From NCBI GenBank assembly GCA_024281095.1, contig JAMXLJ010000013.1:1-56521 (forward strand): a stretch of DNA of 56,521 nt. The letters are read 5' to 3'. Origin of the DNA: Acidimicrobiia bacterium. Its GTDB lineage: Bacteria; Actinomycetota; Acidimicrobiia; IMCC26256; JAMXLJ01. A program made the position numbers and the translations under genes. The notes beneath the pieces were generated by a model. It worked only from the letters and a program-made list of their open reading frames with translations, was not told the DNA's origin and did no database searches. Shown here in pieces: positions 43,001 through 51,986 of this stretch (within the stretch, counting starts at the first letter, position 1; each line of letters starts with the position of its first letter).

Positions 43001-44599
43001 TCATCCCGCGCCGCGGAAGCTGCGGCCCGGGAAGTACTCGGCGGCCGGGTCCACGAGCACGTTGACGATCGCCGGTGCCTCGGCCGCCAGGGCCCGTGAG
43101 AGCGCCGGGCGCAGCTCCTCGGGACGTTCGACCAAGATGCCCTCGCCGTCGAACGCCGGTGCCATCCGCTCGTAGTGGCGTACACCGAGCGGGACCCACT
43201 GGGCGCTCCAGCCCAGGTTGTTGAGCACCACCGTGGTGATGGGCAGCCCGAAGCGCGCCGCGGTGTCGAGCTCCATCGCGTGGAACCCGAACGAACCGTC
43301 GCCGACGACCCAGACGACCTGGGTGCCCGGCCGCGCGCACGCCGCCGCGAGCGCGAAGCCGATGCCGTGACCGATGCATCCGAGGTTTCCCATGGTCGGC
43401 GTCCGGCCCGGTTCGTAGGCGGGGAACGTCGCGTTCGTCCACATGAGCATGTTGCTGGCGTCCGCGATCACGGTCGCGTCCCGACGCAGCAACGAAGCGA
43501 GCTCCATACAGACCCGGAGCGGATGCAGGGGGACGGCATCGGAACGCGCGAGCTCCTGCTTGGCGGCAGCAATCCGCTCGCGCTGCCCGCGCAGCGACGA
43601 GATCCATTCGTCGGTTGCGAGCGGCTCGGCCTTCTCGCTGAGCTGACGCAGTGCCGCCTTCGCGTCGGCGACCATCCCGAGGCTCACCGGCACGCGGTTC
43701 CGGCCGATCTCGCGCGGGTTCACGTCGATCTGGATCATGTGGTCGAGGTGCGGAAAGAACCCGTAGCCGAAGAAGTAGTCGAGCTGCTTGCCCACGACGA
43801 GCAGCACGTCGGCCTGGTACACGATGTTCTGCCAGTCCTGGCCGAAGCACAGCGGGTGGTCGTCGGCGACGATGCCCCGCGCCGCCTGCCGCGTCACGAG
43901 GGGAACACGCGCTCGTTCGACGAACATGCGCAGCTCCTCACCGGCGCCGGCCCACCACACGCCACTGCCGGCGACGACAGCCGGCCGTCGCGCTCCCGCG
44001 AGCAACTCGAGCGCGCGGGCGACGTCGGCGTCGGCCGGCGCGCCACCGCGAGCCAGCGACGCGGCGGCAACGGGGCTCTGCACCGTCTCCTCGTCGACGA
44101 CGCTGTGCACGAGATCGATCGCGAGCTCGAGGTACACCGGCCCCGGTCGGCCCGTCGTGGCCTCGCGGAACGCGAGATCGACGTATTCGGGGATGCGATC
44201 GGCGTGGTACACCCGGCGGGCCCACTTCGTGACGGGCCGCACGATGTCGAGCTGGTCGAGCGACTCGACCTCGCCCGTGTCCTGGCCCCGAAGCGTCGCC
44301 GCCCCGGCGATGCACACGAGCGGCGAACCGCTGTTCCACGCGTTCGCGATGCCAGTGAGCGCGTTCGTGAGACCGGGCCCCGCGGTGACGAGGCACACAC
44401 CAGGTTGCCCCGTCGCGAGCGCCCAGCCCTCGGCCGCGTGCGCGGCGGCCGCCTCGTGCCTCACGTCCACCACCGTGATTCCGAGGCGCTTCGCCGCGTT
44501 CCACGTCGGGTCGATGTGTCCGCCGGCGAGCGCGAAGACGTGACTCACACCGGCGCGCTGCAACGCCGTGGCCACGAGCTCGCCACCGGTGCGGGCCAT
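43001..44599 (-). CDS. Thiamine-diphosphate-dependent enzyme (acetolactate synthase/2-hydroxyacyl-CoA lyase-like)
   Basis: A 532-residue TPP enzyme of the acetolactate synthase family. The PYR domain has HEAAAAHAAEGWALATGQPGVCLVTAGPG, with the catalytic Glu in RHEAAA; the central domain has DVLLVVGKQLDYFFGYG; the PP domain has GLGCIGHGIGFALAAAC-type sequence and the metal-binding GDGSFGFHAMELDTAARFGLPITTVVLNN. Family members include acetolactate synthase, oxalyl-CoA decarboxylase and benzaldehyde lyase; the substrate cannot be fixed. The start is ATG 44597-44599 in a TGATG overlap with the preceding gene (a GTG is one codon earlier). It is third in an operon of SDR, small protein, this enzyme, and Sec redox protein. 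Confidence 0.85.
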   Translation of the reverse strand: MARTGGELVATALQRAGVSHVFALAGGHIDPTWNAAKRLGITVVDVRHEAAAAHAAEGWALATGQPGVCLVTAGPGLTNALTGIANAWNSGSPLVCIAGAATLRGQDTGEVESLDQLDIVRPVTKWARRVYHADRIPEYVDLAFREATTGRPGPVYLELAIDLVHSVVDEETVQSPVAAASLARGGAPADADVARALELLAGARRPAVVAGSGVWWAGAGEELRMFVERARVPLVTRQAARGIVADDHPLCFGQDWQNIVYQADVLLVVGKQLDYFFGYGFFPHLDHMIQIDVNPREIGRNRVPVSLGMVADAKAALRQLSEKAEPLATDEWISSLRGQRERIAAAKQELARSDAVPLHPLRVCMELASLLRRDATVIADASNMLMWTNATFPAYEPGRTPTMGNLGCIGHGIGFALAAACARPGTQVVWVVGDGSFGFHAMELDTAARFGLPITTVVLNNLGWSAQWVPLGVRHYERMAPAFDGEGILVERPEELRPALSRALAAEAPAIVNVLVDPAAEYFPGRSFRGAG

Positions 44600-44928
44600 C
44601 ACCGCGACGGTTCCGCGTCGAGGAGTTCGGTGATCTGACGGCGCACGGCCTCGACGCGCTCGCCAACCGGCGTCGCGTCGTTCAGCTCACCGAGACCGAT
44701 GACCGCGTCACGGTCGAGGCCGTAGACGCGGGCGACGACGTCGACGGCGGGGCCGCCGAGCTCGGGGTGAACCACCCCGAGGGTGTTGCTGTAGAGCGTG
44801 ATGGGGTGGAAGCCCGCGGTCAACAGCATCCAGCCGAGCACGCAGAAGCCGCCGTCGCCCATGAGGATGCCGGCGTTGAGCCGCGGCGGCAGGCCGTCGC
44901 GCGCTTGCGTGAGGAGCTCGCGGTTCAC
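44599..44928 (-). CDS. Small protein of unknown function
   Basis: A 109-residue protein with no family I recognise. It has a conserved-looking hydrophobic middle (GILMGDGGFCVLGWMLLTAGFHPITLYSNTLG) and a charged C-terminal helix (GERVEAVRRQITELLDA). One Cys is in GGFCVLGW. The GTG at 44926-44928 overlaps the SDR stop as GTGA and its own stop overlaps the TPP-enzyme start, so it is translated in step with both and may be a subunit or chaperone of that enzyme. An in-frame extension upstream would overlap the SDR gene and is rejected. Confidence 0.75.
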   Translation of the reverse strand: MNRELLTQARDGLPPRLNAGILMGDGGFCVLGWMLLTAGFHPITLYSNTLGVVHPELGGPAVDVVARVYGLDRDAVIGLGELNDATPVGERVEAVRRQITELLDAEPSR

Positions 44929-45704
44929 AGCATCTCCGGCACGTGCGGGCCACCGCCCACATAGATCGTCTCGCCCGAGAGGAAGCTCGCGGCATCGGAC
45001 GCGAGGAAGAGAATCGGGTACGCGATCTCCTCGGGCCGGCCGGCACGGCCGACCGCGTTGGAGGAGCCTCCCACCTCGTCGGGATCGCGGCCGATGCGAT
45101 GCATCTCCTTCACGAACCCCTCGGACGCGACCGCGCCCACCGCGACGCAGTTCACCCGGATGCCCTTTGGTGTCAGCGCGCCGGCGAGCGTCTTCGTGAG
45201 GTTGTTGACGCCCGCCTTCGCCGCCCCGTATGGCGCGACATACGGCAGGCCGAGCTGGCTCGCGCCCGACGACACGTTGACGATCGCGCCGCTCCCCTGC
45301 GGGATCATGTGATGCGCGGCGGCTTGCGACAGGAGGAACACGCTGCGCAAGTTGAGCGCGAGCATGTTCTCCCAGGCGTCCACCGTCCAACTCTCGAGCG
45401 GGTACGAGTGCGAGCCGCCCGCGTTGTTGACGAGGACGTCGATGCGGCCGTGCTCCTCGATGGCGCGGTCGATCAGTGCCTGGCACTGCGCCGGATCACG
45501 CACGTCGGTCGGCACGACGAGCGCGCGCCCGCCACGCTCGCGGACCTCGGCGGCGACCTTCTCCAGGTTCGCCGCCTTCCTGCTCGCGAGCACCACTGGC
45601 GCACCCGCGTCGGCGAACAGCAACGCGGTGGCCCGACCGATACCCGTGCCACCTCCGGTGATCACCGAGACCCGCCCCGCGATGTCGAACGCCTCGAGCG
45701 CCAT
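44925..45704 (-). CDS. Short-chain dehydrogenase/reductase
   Basis: A 259-residue SDR. The nucleotide site is VITGGGTGIGRATALLF, the DxD strand VVPTDVRD, NNAGG at NAD(P) contact, catalytic Ser in IVNVSSGASQ and Tyr/Lys in YVAPYGAAKAGVNN (Y-x-x-x-K), and a C-terminal GETIYVGGGP. The basic residue after the second strand (LASRKAAN) favours NADPH. It begins the four-gene minus-strand operon ending in the predicted Sec redox protein. Substrate unknown; a hydroxyacyl-CoA or ketone made or used by the TPP enzyme is plausible. Confidence 0.9.
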   Translation of the reverse strand: MALEAFDIAGRVSVITGGGTGIGRATALLFADAGAPVVLASRKAANLEKVAAEVRERGGRALVVPTDVRDPAQCQALIDRAIEEHGRIDVLVNNAGGSHSYPLESWTVDAWENMLALNLRSVFLLSQAAAHHMIPQGSGAIVNVSSGASQLGLPYVAPYGAAKAGVNNLTKTLAGALTPKGIRVNCVAVGAVASEGFVKEMHRIGRDPDEVGGSSNAVGRAGRPEEIAYPILFLASDAASFLSGETIYVGGGPHVPEML

Positions 45705-45848
45705 CGGCTCCCCCTACCGCCGGGACCCCTTCCCCGTTCGTGGAGGAACGGTCGCCGGCCCGCGCAATCTATGCCTTCCGCTCCGGCGGCGCGTGCGCCC
45801 GAACGCCGCTCGGGTCATGATCGACCGGGTGTGAGCGAAGGGTGGGCC

Positions 45849-46328
45849 ATGCTGAAGGACTTCTACATCGCGTTCTCGACGATCAGCTTCACACTGCTCG
45901 GCCTCTGGTTCATCGTCGTCCAAACTCGCCACGCGGAATGGCGTGGCCGCGCGCTGCACCGGCGCCGGGCATACGCCGTGTCGCTGCACTTCGCGTTGCC
46001 AGGGATCATGGGGCTGCTCTCGCTCGTCGACCCGAACAGCCGCACCATCTGGCGGGCGTCGTTCGCCGTCATCGCCATCGGCGGAGTCTTGGTGCTCGTG
46101 GCCGTGCGCGGGCCGGCACCGGGCCCGCTCGGCCTGGCCGCATACGCGGCCGCAATGGCGGGATACGCGCTCATCGCACTGATCGCGATCACGCCGAGCA
46201 CCGTGCACGAGGTCGGCATTGACCTCACCGCCGCCCGCGTCGAGGCCATCCTCTTGTCATCCGAGGTGTTCCTCGGGGCGAATGTCGCATGGTTGCTCAT
46301 GTTCGACCCGATCGAAACCCGCGAGTAA
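45849..46328 (+). CDS. Four-helix membrane protein of unknown function
   Basis: A 159-residue hydrophobic protein with four likely transmembrane segments (AFSTISFTLLGLWFIVVQ, SLHFALPGIMGLLSLV, WRASFAVIAIGGVLVLVAV, YAAAMAGYALIALIAI) and a final LLSSEVFLGANVAWLLMF helix. A short basic loop (RHAEWRGRALHRRRAY) lies after the first segment. No family is recognised. ATG 45849 has GAAGGG upstream. It is divergent from the SDR operon and precedes the sulfotransferase-like gene by 23 bases on the same strand. Confidence 0.75.
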   Translation: MLKDFYIAFSTISFTLLGLWFIVVQTRHAEWRGRALHRRRAYAVSLHFALPGIMGLLSLVDPNSRTIWRASFAVIAIGGVLVLVAVRGPAPGPLGLAAYAAAMAGYALIALIAITPSTVHEVGIDLTAARVEAILLSSEVFLGANVAWLLMFDPIETRE

Positions 46329-46351
46329 CGACCGCACACGAAAGGAACGGA

Positions 46352-46984
46352 ATGAACGAGACGAAGTTGCGCGTGGTGGGCGCCGGCCTGGGCCGCACCG
46401 GAACCCACTCGTTGAAGCTCGCGTTGGAGCAACTGCTCGGGGCGCCCTGCTACCACATGCTCGAGGTGTTCGCGCACCCCGAGCACGTGCCGCTGTGGCA
46501 GCAGGCCGTCGACACCGGCGACGCGCCGTGGGACGAGCTCTTCCGGGGCTACGCGGCAGCGGTGGACTGGCCGGTGGGCTCGTTCTACCGCGAGCTCGCC
46601 GACGCATACCCGGACGCGGTCGTGCTGTTGTCGACCCGCGACACCGATGGGTGGTGGAAGAGCGCCCACGCGACCATCTTCAACTTCCCCGACATGGAGA
46701 CTGCGCCGGAGATGGCCGGCTGGCTCCGCATGGTGAGCGACATGATGGCCAGCCGCTTCACGGCCGACCTCGACGACGAGGCCGCGGCGAAGGCCGCCTA
46801 CGAACGCCACAACGCGGAGGTCCGCGCGTCGGTGCCGCCGGAACGGCTGCTCGAATGGCAGCCCGGCGATGGCTGGAAGCCCCTCTGCGACGCGGTCGGC
46901 ATCGCCGTGCCCGACGAGCCGTTCCCGCATGTGAACACCACAGCCGAGTTCCGGGCCATGGCCGGCCTCGATCCACAGACCTGA
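46352..46984 (+). CDS. Sulfotransferase-family protein
   Basis: A 210-residue protein with an N-terminal P-loop-like GLGRTGTHSLKLALEQLLGAPCYHM, which matches the PAPS-binding 5'-PSB motif of sulfotransferases of the 'sulfotransferase family' found widely in bacteria; PDAVVLLSTRDTDGWWKS is the 3'-phosphate contact region. It is short, so probably a minimal domain. Acceptor unknown. ATG 46352 has AAAGGAAC upstream. A short direct repeat (CACAGACCTGA) spans its stop region. Confidence 0.8.
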   Translation: MNETKLRVVGAGLGRTGTHSLKLALEQLLGAPCYHMLEVFAHPEHVPLWQQAVDTGDAPWDELFRGYAAAVDWPVGSFYRELADAYPDAVVLLSTRDTDGWWKSAHATIFNFPDMETAPEMAGWLRMVSDMMASRFTADLDDEAAAKAAYERHNAEVRASVPPERLLEWQPGDGWKPLCDAVGIAVPDEPFPHVNTTAEFRAMAGLDPQT

Positions 46985-47008
46985 TCCAGGTACACAGACC
47001 TGACACGG

Positions 47009-47045
47009 TTGTCATGGTGAGGTGGCCGGGACGTACACTTCCCGG
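47009..47045 (+). promoter_or_regulatory. Candidate promoter just upstream of the HMGS-like gene
   Basis: TTGTCA (47009-47014) and TACACT (47034-47039) are separated by 19 bases; transcription would begin at about 47046-47048, at or next to the ATG at 47048, implying a leaderless mRNA. A CCGGGA/TCCCGG inverted repeat (47026-47031, 47040-47045) overlaps. No ribosome-binding sequence is present before the ATG. Confidence 0.35.
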
Positions 47046-47047
47046 CG

Positions 47048-48457
47048 ATGCGAGGGATCATCAGCACCGCCGGATACGTCCCGTACCACCGCCTCCAACG
47101 ACAGGCCATCAGCACAGTCTTCAAGGGCGCCCCCGCGAAGGGCTCCCGCGCGGTCGCGTCGTACGACGAGGACACGACCACGTTGGGAGTCGAGGCGGCG
47201 CGCTTCGCACTGCGCGCGGCGCCCGAGAACCTCGAGCCCGCCGCGCTGTGGTTTGCGACAGCCGATCCCGCCTACCTCGACAAGACCAACGCGACCGCGA
47301 TCCACGCCGCGTTGCGCCTCGGCGTCGAGACGCCGGCGTTCGACATGGTCGGCGCGGTGCGATCGGGCGTGGGGGCGTTGCGCACCGCGCTCGAGACGCG
47401 TGGGCCCGTCCTGGTCGTGACGTCCGATACGCGCAACGGCGCCCCCACGGGCATCGAAGAAGCCTCGGGCGGTGACGGCGCCGCGGCCGCGCTCATCGGC
47501 GACGACTCCGACGGACCGGTCATCGCCGAGTACCTCGGCGGCGCGAGCGCGACCGAGGAGTTCATCGACCGGTGGCGCACACCGGGCGATCGTGTCTCGA
47601 AGGTGTGGGAGGAACGCTTCGGCGAGACGCAGTACCTACCGCTCGGCGAACGGGCGTGGAACGGCGCGCTGAAGCAGGCCGGCCTCTCGCCCGAGCAGAT
47701 CGACCGGCTCATCGTCACCGGCCTGCACTCGCGCGCGGTTCGAGGCCTCGCGGGCCGGCTCGGTGCAACGAACGCCGCGACGGTCGACGACCTCTCGGCC
47801 ACCGTCGGCAACACCGGTGCCGGGCACCCCTTGCTGTTGCTCACGAGCACGCTCGAGGACGCCGAGCCCGGCACGGTGATCGCGCTCGTCGTGCTCGCCG
47901 ACGGCGTCGAGGTGCTGCTCTTCCGGGCCACCGACGCGATCAGTTCGTACCGCCCGGCCCGTAGCGTCGCCACGCAGGTCGGCGCGGGTGGCGACGTCGA
48001 CTACGGCAAGTTCCTCGCGTGGCGCGGCATGGTGACGCTCGAGCGGCCCCGGCGCCCCGAACCCGATCGCATCTCTGCGTCCGCAACAGGACGCAACACC
48101 GAGTGGAAGTACGCGTTCGTGGGCTCGCGCGACCGTGCAACCGGAGCGCTGCACCTGCCGCCGGCACGTGTGTCACGCGAAGGCGGCGCGCAGGACGACA
48201 TGGAGCCGGCGCCGATGGCCGACGTGCCCGGCACGATCGCGAGCATCACCGTCGACCGCATCGCCTATTCGCCCAGCCCGCCCATCGTGTTCGCCGTCGT
48301 CGACTTCGACGGCGGCGGGCGGCACGCGGTGGAGCTGACCGACAGCGACTTCGGTTCGCTCGAGGTCGGCGACCGCGTCGAGATGACCTTCCGCCGGCTG
48401 TTCACCGCCGACGGGATCCACAACTACTTCTGGAAGGCCCGGCCCATCCGGGCGTAA
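47048..48457 (+). CDS. HMG-CoA synthase-like thiolase-fold protein fused to DUF35/OB domain
   Basis: A 469-residue protein. The first 330 residues are a thiolase-superfamily fold of the HMG-CoA synthase type (RGIISTAGYVPYHRL, VVTSDTRNGAPTG, GGDGAAAALIGDD, ATVDDLSATVGNTGAGHP). The position of the catalytic Cys reads DMVGAVRSGVGALRTAL, with Val where Cys is expected, so it is probably not an active condensing enzyme. The C-terminal 120 residues are a DUF35-type OB domain (PGTIASITVDRIAYSPSPPI, then LEVGDRVEMTFRRLF) that typically partners a thiolase. The thiolase gene starts nine bases after its stop. Together they likely form a two-protein acyl-CoA or ketoacyl-CoA complex. Confidence 0.82.
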   Translation: MRGIISTAGYVPYHRLQRQAISTVFKGAPAKGSRAVASYDEDTTTLGVEAARFALRAAPENLEPAALWFATADPAYLDKTNATAIHAALRLGVETPAFDMVGAVRSGVGALRTALETRGPVLVVTSDTRNGAPTGIEEASGGDGAAAALIGDDSDGPVIAEYLGGASATEEFIDRWRTPGDRVSKVWEERFGETQYLPLGERAWNGALKQAGLSPEQIDRLIVTGLHSRAVRGLAGRLGATNAATVDDLSATVGNTGAGHPLLLLTSTLEDAEPGTVIALVVLADGVEVLLFRATDAISSYRPARSVATQVGAGGDVDYGKFLAWRGMVTLERPRRPEPDRISASATGRNTEWKYAFVGSRDRATGALHLPPARVSREGGAQDDMEPAPMADVPGTIASITVDRIAYSPSPPIVFAVVDFDGGGRHAVELTDSDFGSLEVGDRVEMTFRRLFTADGIHNYFWKARPIRA

Positions 48458-48466
48458 GGAGCAGCC

Positions 48467-49663
48467 ATGGCCTCGCAGGGCATCAAGGACCGTGTCGCGA
48501 TCGTCGGGATGGGCTGCACCCCGTTCGCCGAGCACTGGAACAAGAGCGCCGACGACCTCATGATCGAGTCCACGACGGCTGCGTTCCAGGACGCCGGCCT
48601 CGACAAGGACGCGATCGACGCGTACTGGGTCGGCACGGCGATGTCGGGCGCGAGCGGGATGATGCTCGCCCGGCCGCTGCAGCTGCAGAACAAGCCGGTC
48701 ACGCACGTCGAGAATTTCTGTGCCACGGCGTCCGAGGCGCTGCGCGGTGCCGCGTACGCGGTCGCGTCGGGTGCGTACGACGTCGCCATGGCCGTCGGCG
48801 TCGAGAAGGTCAAGGACAGCGGCTACCAGGGCCTCGTGGGTGCGGGCAAGCCTCCCACCGACGGCACGGGTCGTACCTTGACCGCGGCCGCGATGTTCGC
48901 CATGTGTGCTCCGGCGTACGGCGCGAAGTACGGCGTCGACAAGGACGAGATGCGCCAGGTGCTGGCCCGCATCGCGTGGAAGAACCACTACAACGGCGCC
49001 CGCAACCCCCGCGCGCAGTTCCGGCGCGAGGTGAGCATGGACACGATCTGCAACGCGCCGGTCATGGCCGGCGATCTGCGCGTGTTCGACTGCTCAGGCG
49101 TCGCCGACGGCTCGGCCGCAGCGATCCTCGTGCGCGCTGAAGACGCGCACAAGTACACCGACAAGCCGCTGTACATCAAGGCGCTGTCACTCGTCGCCGG
49201 TAACTGCAGCGGCAACGCCGACCCCAACTACGACTACACGTGGTTCCCCGAGATCAACGCGACGGCGCAGGACGCGTACGCGCAGGCCGGCGTCACGAAC
49301 CCCCGCGACGAGATCGCGATGGCCGAGGTGCACGACTGCTTCACGCCGGCCGAGCTGCTCATCATGGAGGACCTCGGGTTCGCCGACCGCGGCAGCGCGT
49401 GGAAAGAGGTGCTCGCGGGCACGTTCGATCTCGAGGGCGACCTGCCGGTGAATCCCGACGGCGGCCTCAAGTCGTTCGGGCATCCGGTCGGTGCCTCCGG
49501 GCTGCGCATGGTGTTCGAGGCGTGGCTCCAACTGCGCGGCGAGGCGCCCGAGCAGCGGCGCATCAAGACTGCTGATCGCGGGCTGGCCCTCACGCACAAC
49601 CTCGGCGGCTACCCCGGCGAGATGGTCAGCTTCATCTCCATCACCGGCACCGAGCGCGGCTGA
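48467..49663 (+). CDS. SCP2/thiolase-family acetyl-CoA acetyltransferase
   Basis: A 398-residue thiolase. Catalytic Cys is in VENFCATASEALRGAAYAVASG; the C-terminal active-site segments are AEVHDCFTPAELLIMEDLG and LKSFGHPVGASGLRM. The C-terminal His of classical thiolases is represented by HDCF and GHP. It resembles SCPx-type thiolases acting on branched or steroid 3-ketoacyl-CoA with a DUF35 partner. ATG 48467 has AAGGAGC upstream. It pairs with the preceding HMGS-like/DUF35 protein, whose own Cys is lost, so this is probably the catalytic partner. Confidence 0.88.
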   Translation: MASQGIKDRVAIVGMGCTPFAEHWNKSADDLMIESTTAAFQDAGLDKDAIDAYWVGTAMSGASGMMLARPLQLQNKPVTHVENFCATASEALRGAAYAVASGAYDVAMAVGVEKVKDSGYQGLVGAGKPPTDGTGRTLTAAAMFAMCAPAYGAKYGVDKDEMRQVLARIAWKNHYNGARNPRAQFRREVSMDTICNAPVMAGDLRVFDCSGVADGSAAAILVRAEDAHKYTDKPLYIKALSLVAGNCSGNADPNYDYTWFPEINATAQDAYAQAGVTNPRDEIAMAEVHDCFTPAELLIMEDLGFADRGSAWKEVLAGTFDLEGDLPVNPDGGLKSFGHPVGASGLRMVFEAWLQLRGEAPEQRRIKTADRGLALTHNLGGYPGEMVSFISITGTERG

Positions 49664-49680
49664 ACGACCCCCCGGCATTC

Positions 49681-49721
49681 CGGCGTCACTTCACGCGGAC
49701 AGTGCGCGTGAACTGACGCCG
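49681..49721. terminator. Hairpin terminator after the thiolase gene
   Basis: Seventeen-base arms (49681-49697 and 49705-49721) with one mismatch around a 7-base loop, 17 bases after the thiolase stop and 46 before the MMPL gene. No T tract follows. Confidence 0.7.
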
Positions 49722-49767
49722 TAATCTGGCGGTTCGGCGCGCCATCTCCCATTCTCGGAGGCTTGTC

Positions 49768-51966
49768 ATGTCGCTGCGTGCGCTCGCAGGGTTCTGCTAT
49801 CGACGGCGGTGGCTCGTCGTCGGCGTCTGGGTCCTCGCGCTCGTCGGGATGAACATGTTGTCGTCGGGCATCGGCCCGAACTTCACGACGAACTTCAGCG
49901 CGCCGCACACCGAGTCAACCCGGGCACAGAATCTCCTCACCACAGAGTTCAAGGCCCAATCCGGCGACACCGTGCAGGTCGCGCTGCAGGGCACCCCGTC
50001 GATGCGCGACCCGCAGGTGCACGCCCAGGTCGAGTCGTTGCGTGCCGCGCTCGCGCAGGTGCGGCACGTCACGAACGTCAGCGATCCCTACGCGACGCCG
50101 AACGGCATCTCGAAGTCGGGCACGATCGCGCTCGCGAACGCCCAGCTGAACGCGCCGGTCCACGAGATCTCGAACGACGTCGGCACACAGATGATCAGAC
50201 TCGCCGAACGTCACACCACCCCGCAGCTCGAGGTGCGACTCGGTGGTCAGCTCATCCAGCAGTCGGAACGACCCAAGCCGCCGTCGAGTGAGGCGATCGG
50301 CATCCTCGCGGCGATCGTCATCCTGCTCATCGCGTTCGGATCGGTGCTCGCGATGGTTGTGCCGGTCGTGGTCGCGCTGGGCGGCATCGCGGTCGGCCTG
50401 CCGATCATCGGTCTCCTGACCCACATCTTCCCGTTACAGAGCTTCACCACGACGCTGGCCGCGATGATCGGCATCGGCGTCGGCATCGACTACGCACTGT
50501 TCGTCGTGACCCGATACCGCCAGAGCCTCCACGCCGGACACACACCGGAAGAAGCCGTCATGATCGCGATCGACACGTCCGGTCGCGCCGTTCTCTTCGC
50601 CGGGATGACGGTGATCATCGCGTTGCTCGGGATGCTCGCCATCGGCTTGTCCTTCATCAGCGGGCTCGGCATGGGCGCGGCCGCCGTCGTCGCCGTGACC
50701 GTGCTCGCGGCGGTGACGCTGCTCCCCGCAGTGCTCGGCTTCGTCGGCACCAAGATCGACACGTTGAGACTGCCGTGGGTGCACCACGAGGACGGCACTC
50801 GCGAAACGGTCTGGCACCGCTGGAGCCGCTTCGTGCAGGCCCGACCGTGGCCGCTCGCCATCACCGGCCTCGCCGTGCTGCTTGCGCTGGGCGCACCGGT
50901 GTTGAGCATGCGGCTCGGCTTCGTCGACGCCGGCAACAACCCGACGTCGACCCAGAGCAGGCAGGCCTACGACCTGCTGTCGAAGGGGTTCGGACCGGGC
51001 TTCAACGGCCCGTTCGTGTTGGCGATGGAGCTCCCGCCGGCCGGTGACCACCGGGCCGAGCTCGACGCGGTGCGCAACGCTGCGGCCGCGACACCGGGCG
51101 TCGCGTCGGTCACGCAGCCGACCTCGAATCCGGCCGGCACGACCGCGGTGATGCGCGTCTATCCCACGACCGCGCCGCAGGACCAGGCGACGGGCGCGCT
51201 GCTGCACCGTCTGCGCGACGACGTGATCCCGAAGGCGACGGCCGGCTCGGGGATGAAGGTGTACGTCGGCGGCTTCGCCGCGCAGACCGAAGACTTCTCG
51301 AGCCTGCTCGGACGCCGGCTGCCGGTGTTCATAGGAATCGTCGTGCTCTTGAGCTTCTTGTTGTTGATGGCGGTGTTCCGCTCGATCCTCGTGCCACTGA
51401 AGGCCGCGATCATGAACCTGCTGTCAGTCGGCGCCGCCTACGGCGTGATCGTCGCGATCTTCCAGTTCGGGTGGGGAAAGCAACTCGTCGGCGTCGCGAA
51501 GCAAGGGCCCATCCAGGCGTTCCTGCCGATGATGATGTTCGCGATCCTCTTCGGCCTCTCGATGGACTACGAGGTGTTCCTGCTGTCACGTATCCGCGAG
51601 GAGTACCTCCGCTCGCGTGACAACGCCGTCGCAGTGGCGGACGGGCTCTCTGCGACGGCGCGCGTCATCACGGCTGCCGCGGCGATCATGTGCACGTTCT
51701 TCCTGTCGTTCGTGCTCGGCAACAACATCATCATCAAGCTCTTCGGCATCGGGTTCGCGAGCGCGATCTTCATCGACGCAACGCTCGTGCGGCTCCTGAT
51801 CGTGCCGTCGACGATGGAGCTGCTGGGCGAAGCCAACTGGTGGTTGCCGAAACCGCTCGACCGCCTGCTGCCGCACCTCGACGTCGAGGGCCACGCACTC
51901 GCCGCCGCGGCCTCCGAAGACCAGGACGAGCCGGACTACATCAGCCTCGGCAGCAGCACCGACTGA
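49768..51966 (+). CDS. MMPL-family RND transporter
   Basis: A 732-residue inner-membrane protein with twelve predicted transmembrane segments in two halves, each preceded by a large external loop. Signature segments are GIDYALFVVTRYRQSLHAG (TM4 region) and SMDYEVFLLSRIREEYLRS (second half), plus proton-relay Asp residues in GIDYA and SMDYE. MMPL proteins export lipids, polyketides or drugs. The C-terminal tail is acidic (EDQDEPDYISLG). ATG 49768 has GGAGGC upstream. A hairpin separates it from the upstream thiolase, so it is its own transcription unit; its cargo is unknown. Confidence 0.9.
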   Translation: MSLRALAGFCYRRRWLVVGVWVLALVGMNMLSSGIGPNFTTNFSAPHTESTRAQNLLTTEFKAQSGDTVQVALQGTPSMRDPQVHAQVESLRAALAQVRHVTNVSDPYATPNGISKSGTIALANAQLNAPVHEISNDVGTQMIRLAERHTTPQLEVRLGGQLIQQSERPKPPSSEAIGILAAIVILLIAFGSVLAMVVPVVVALGGIAVGLPIIGLLTHIFPLQSFTTTLAAMIGIGVGIDYALFVVTRYRQSLHAGHTPEEAVMIAIDTSGRAVLFAGMTVIIALLGMLAIGLSFISGLGMGAAAVVAVTVLAAVTLLPAVLGFVGTKIDTLRLPWVHHEDGTRETVWHRWSRFVQARPWPLAITGLAVLLALGAPVLSMRLGFVDAGNNPTSTQSRQAYDLLSKGFGPGFNGPFVLAMELPPAGDHRAELDAVRNAAAATPGVASVTQPTSNPAGTTAVMRVYPTTAPQDQATGALLHRLRDDVIPKATAGSGMKVYVGGFAAQTEDFSSLLGRRLPVFIGIVVLLSFLLLMAVFRSILVPLKAAIMNLLSVGAAYGVIVAIFQFGWGKQLVGVAKQGPIQAFLPMMMFAILFGLSMDYEVFLLSRIREEYLRSRDNAVAVADGLSATARVITAAAAIMCTFFLSFVLGNNIIIKLFGIGFASAIFIDATLVRLLIVPSTMELLGEANWWLPKPLDRLLPHLDVEGHALAAAASEDQDEPDYISLGSSTD

Positions 51967-51986
51967 GAGGGACGCGCAGCCGCGGC

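Noticed and set aside
46970-47012. Short direct repeat CACAGACCTGA around the sulfotransferase stop
   Set aside because: Two 11-base copies only; too short to call an insertion-site duplication or attachment site.
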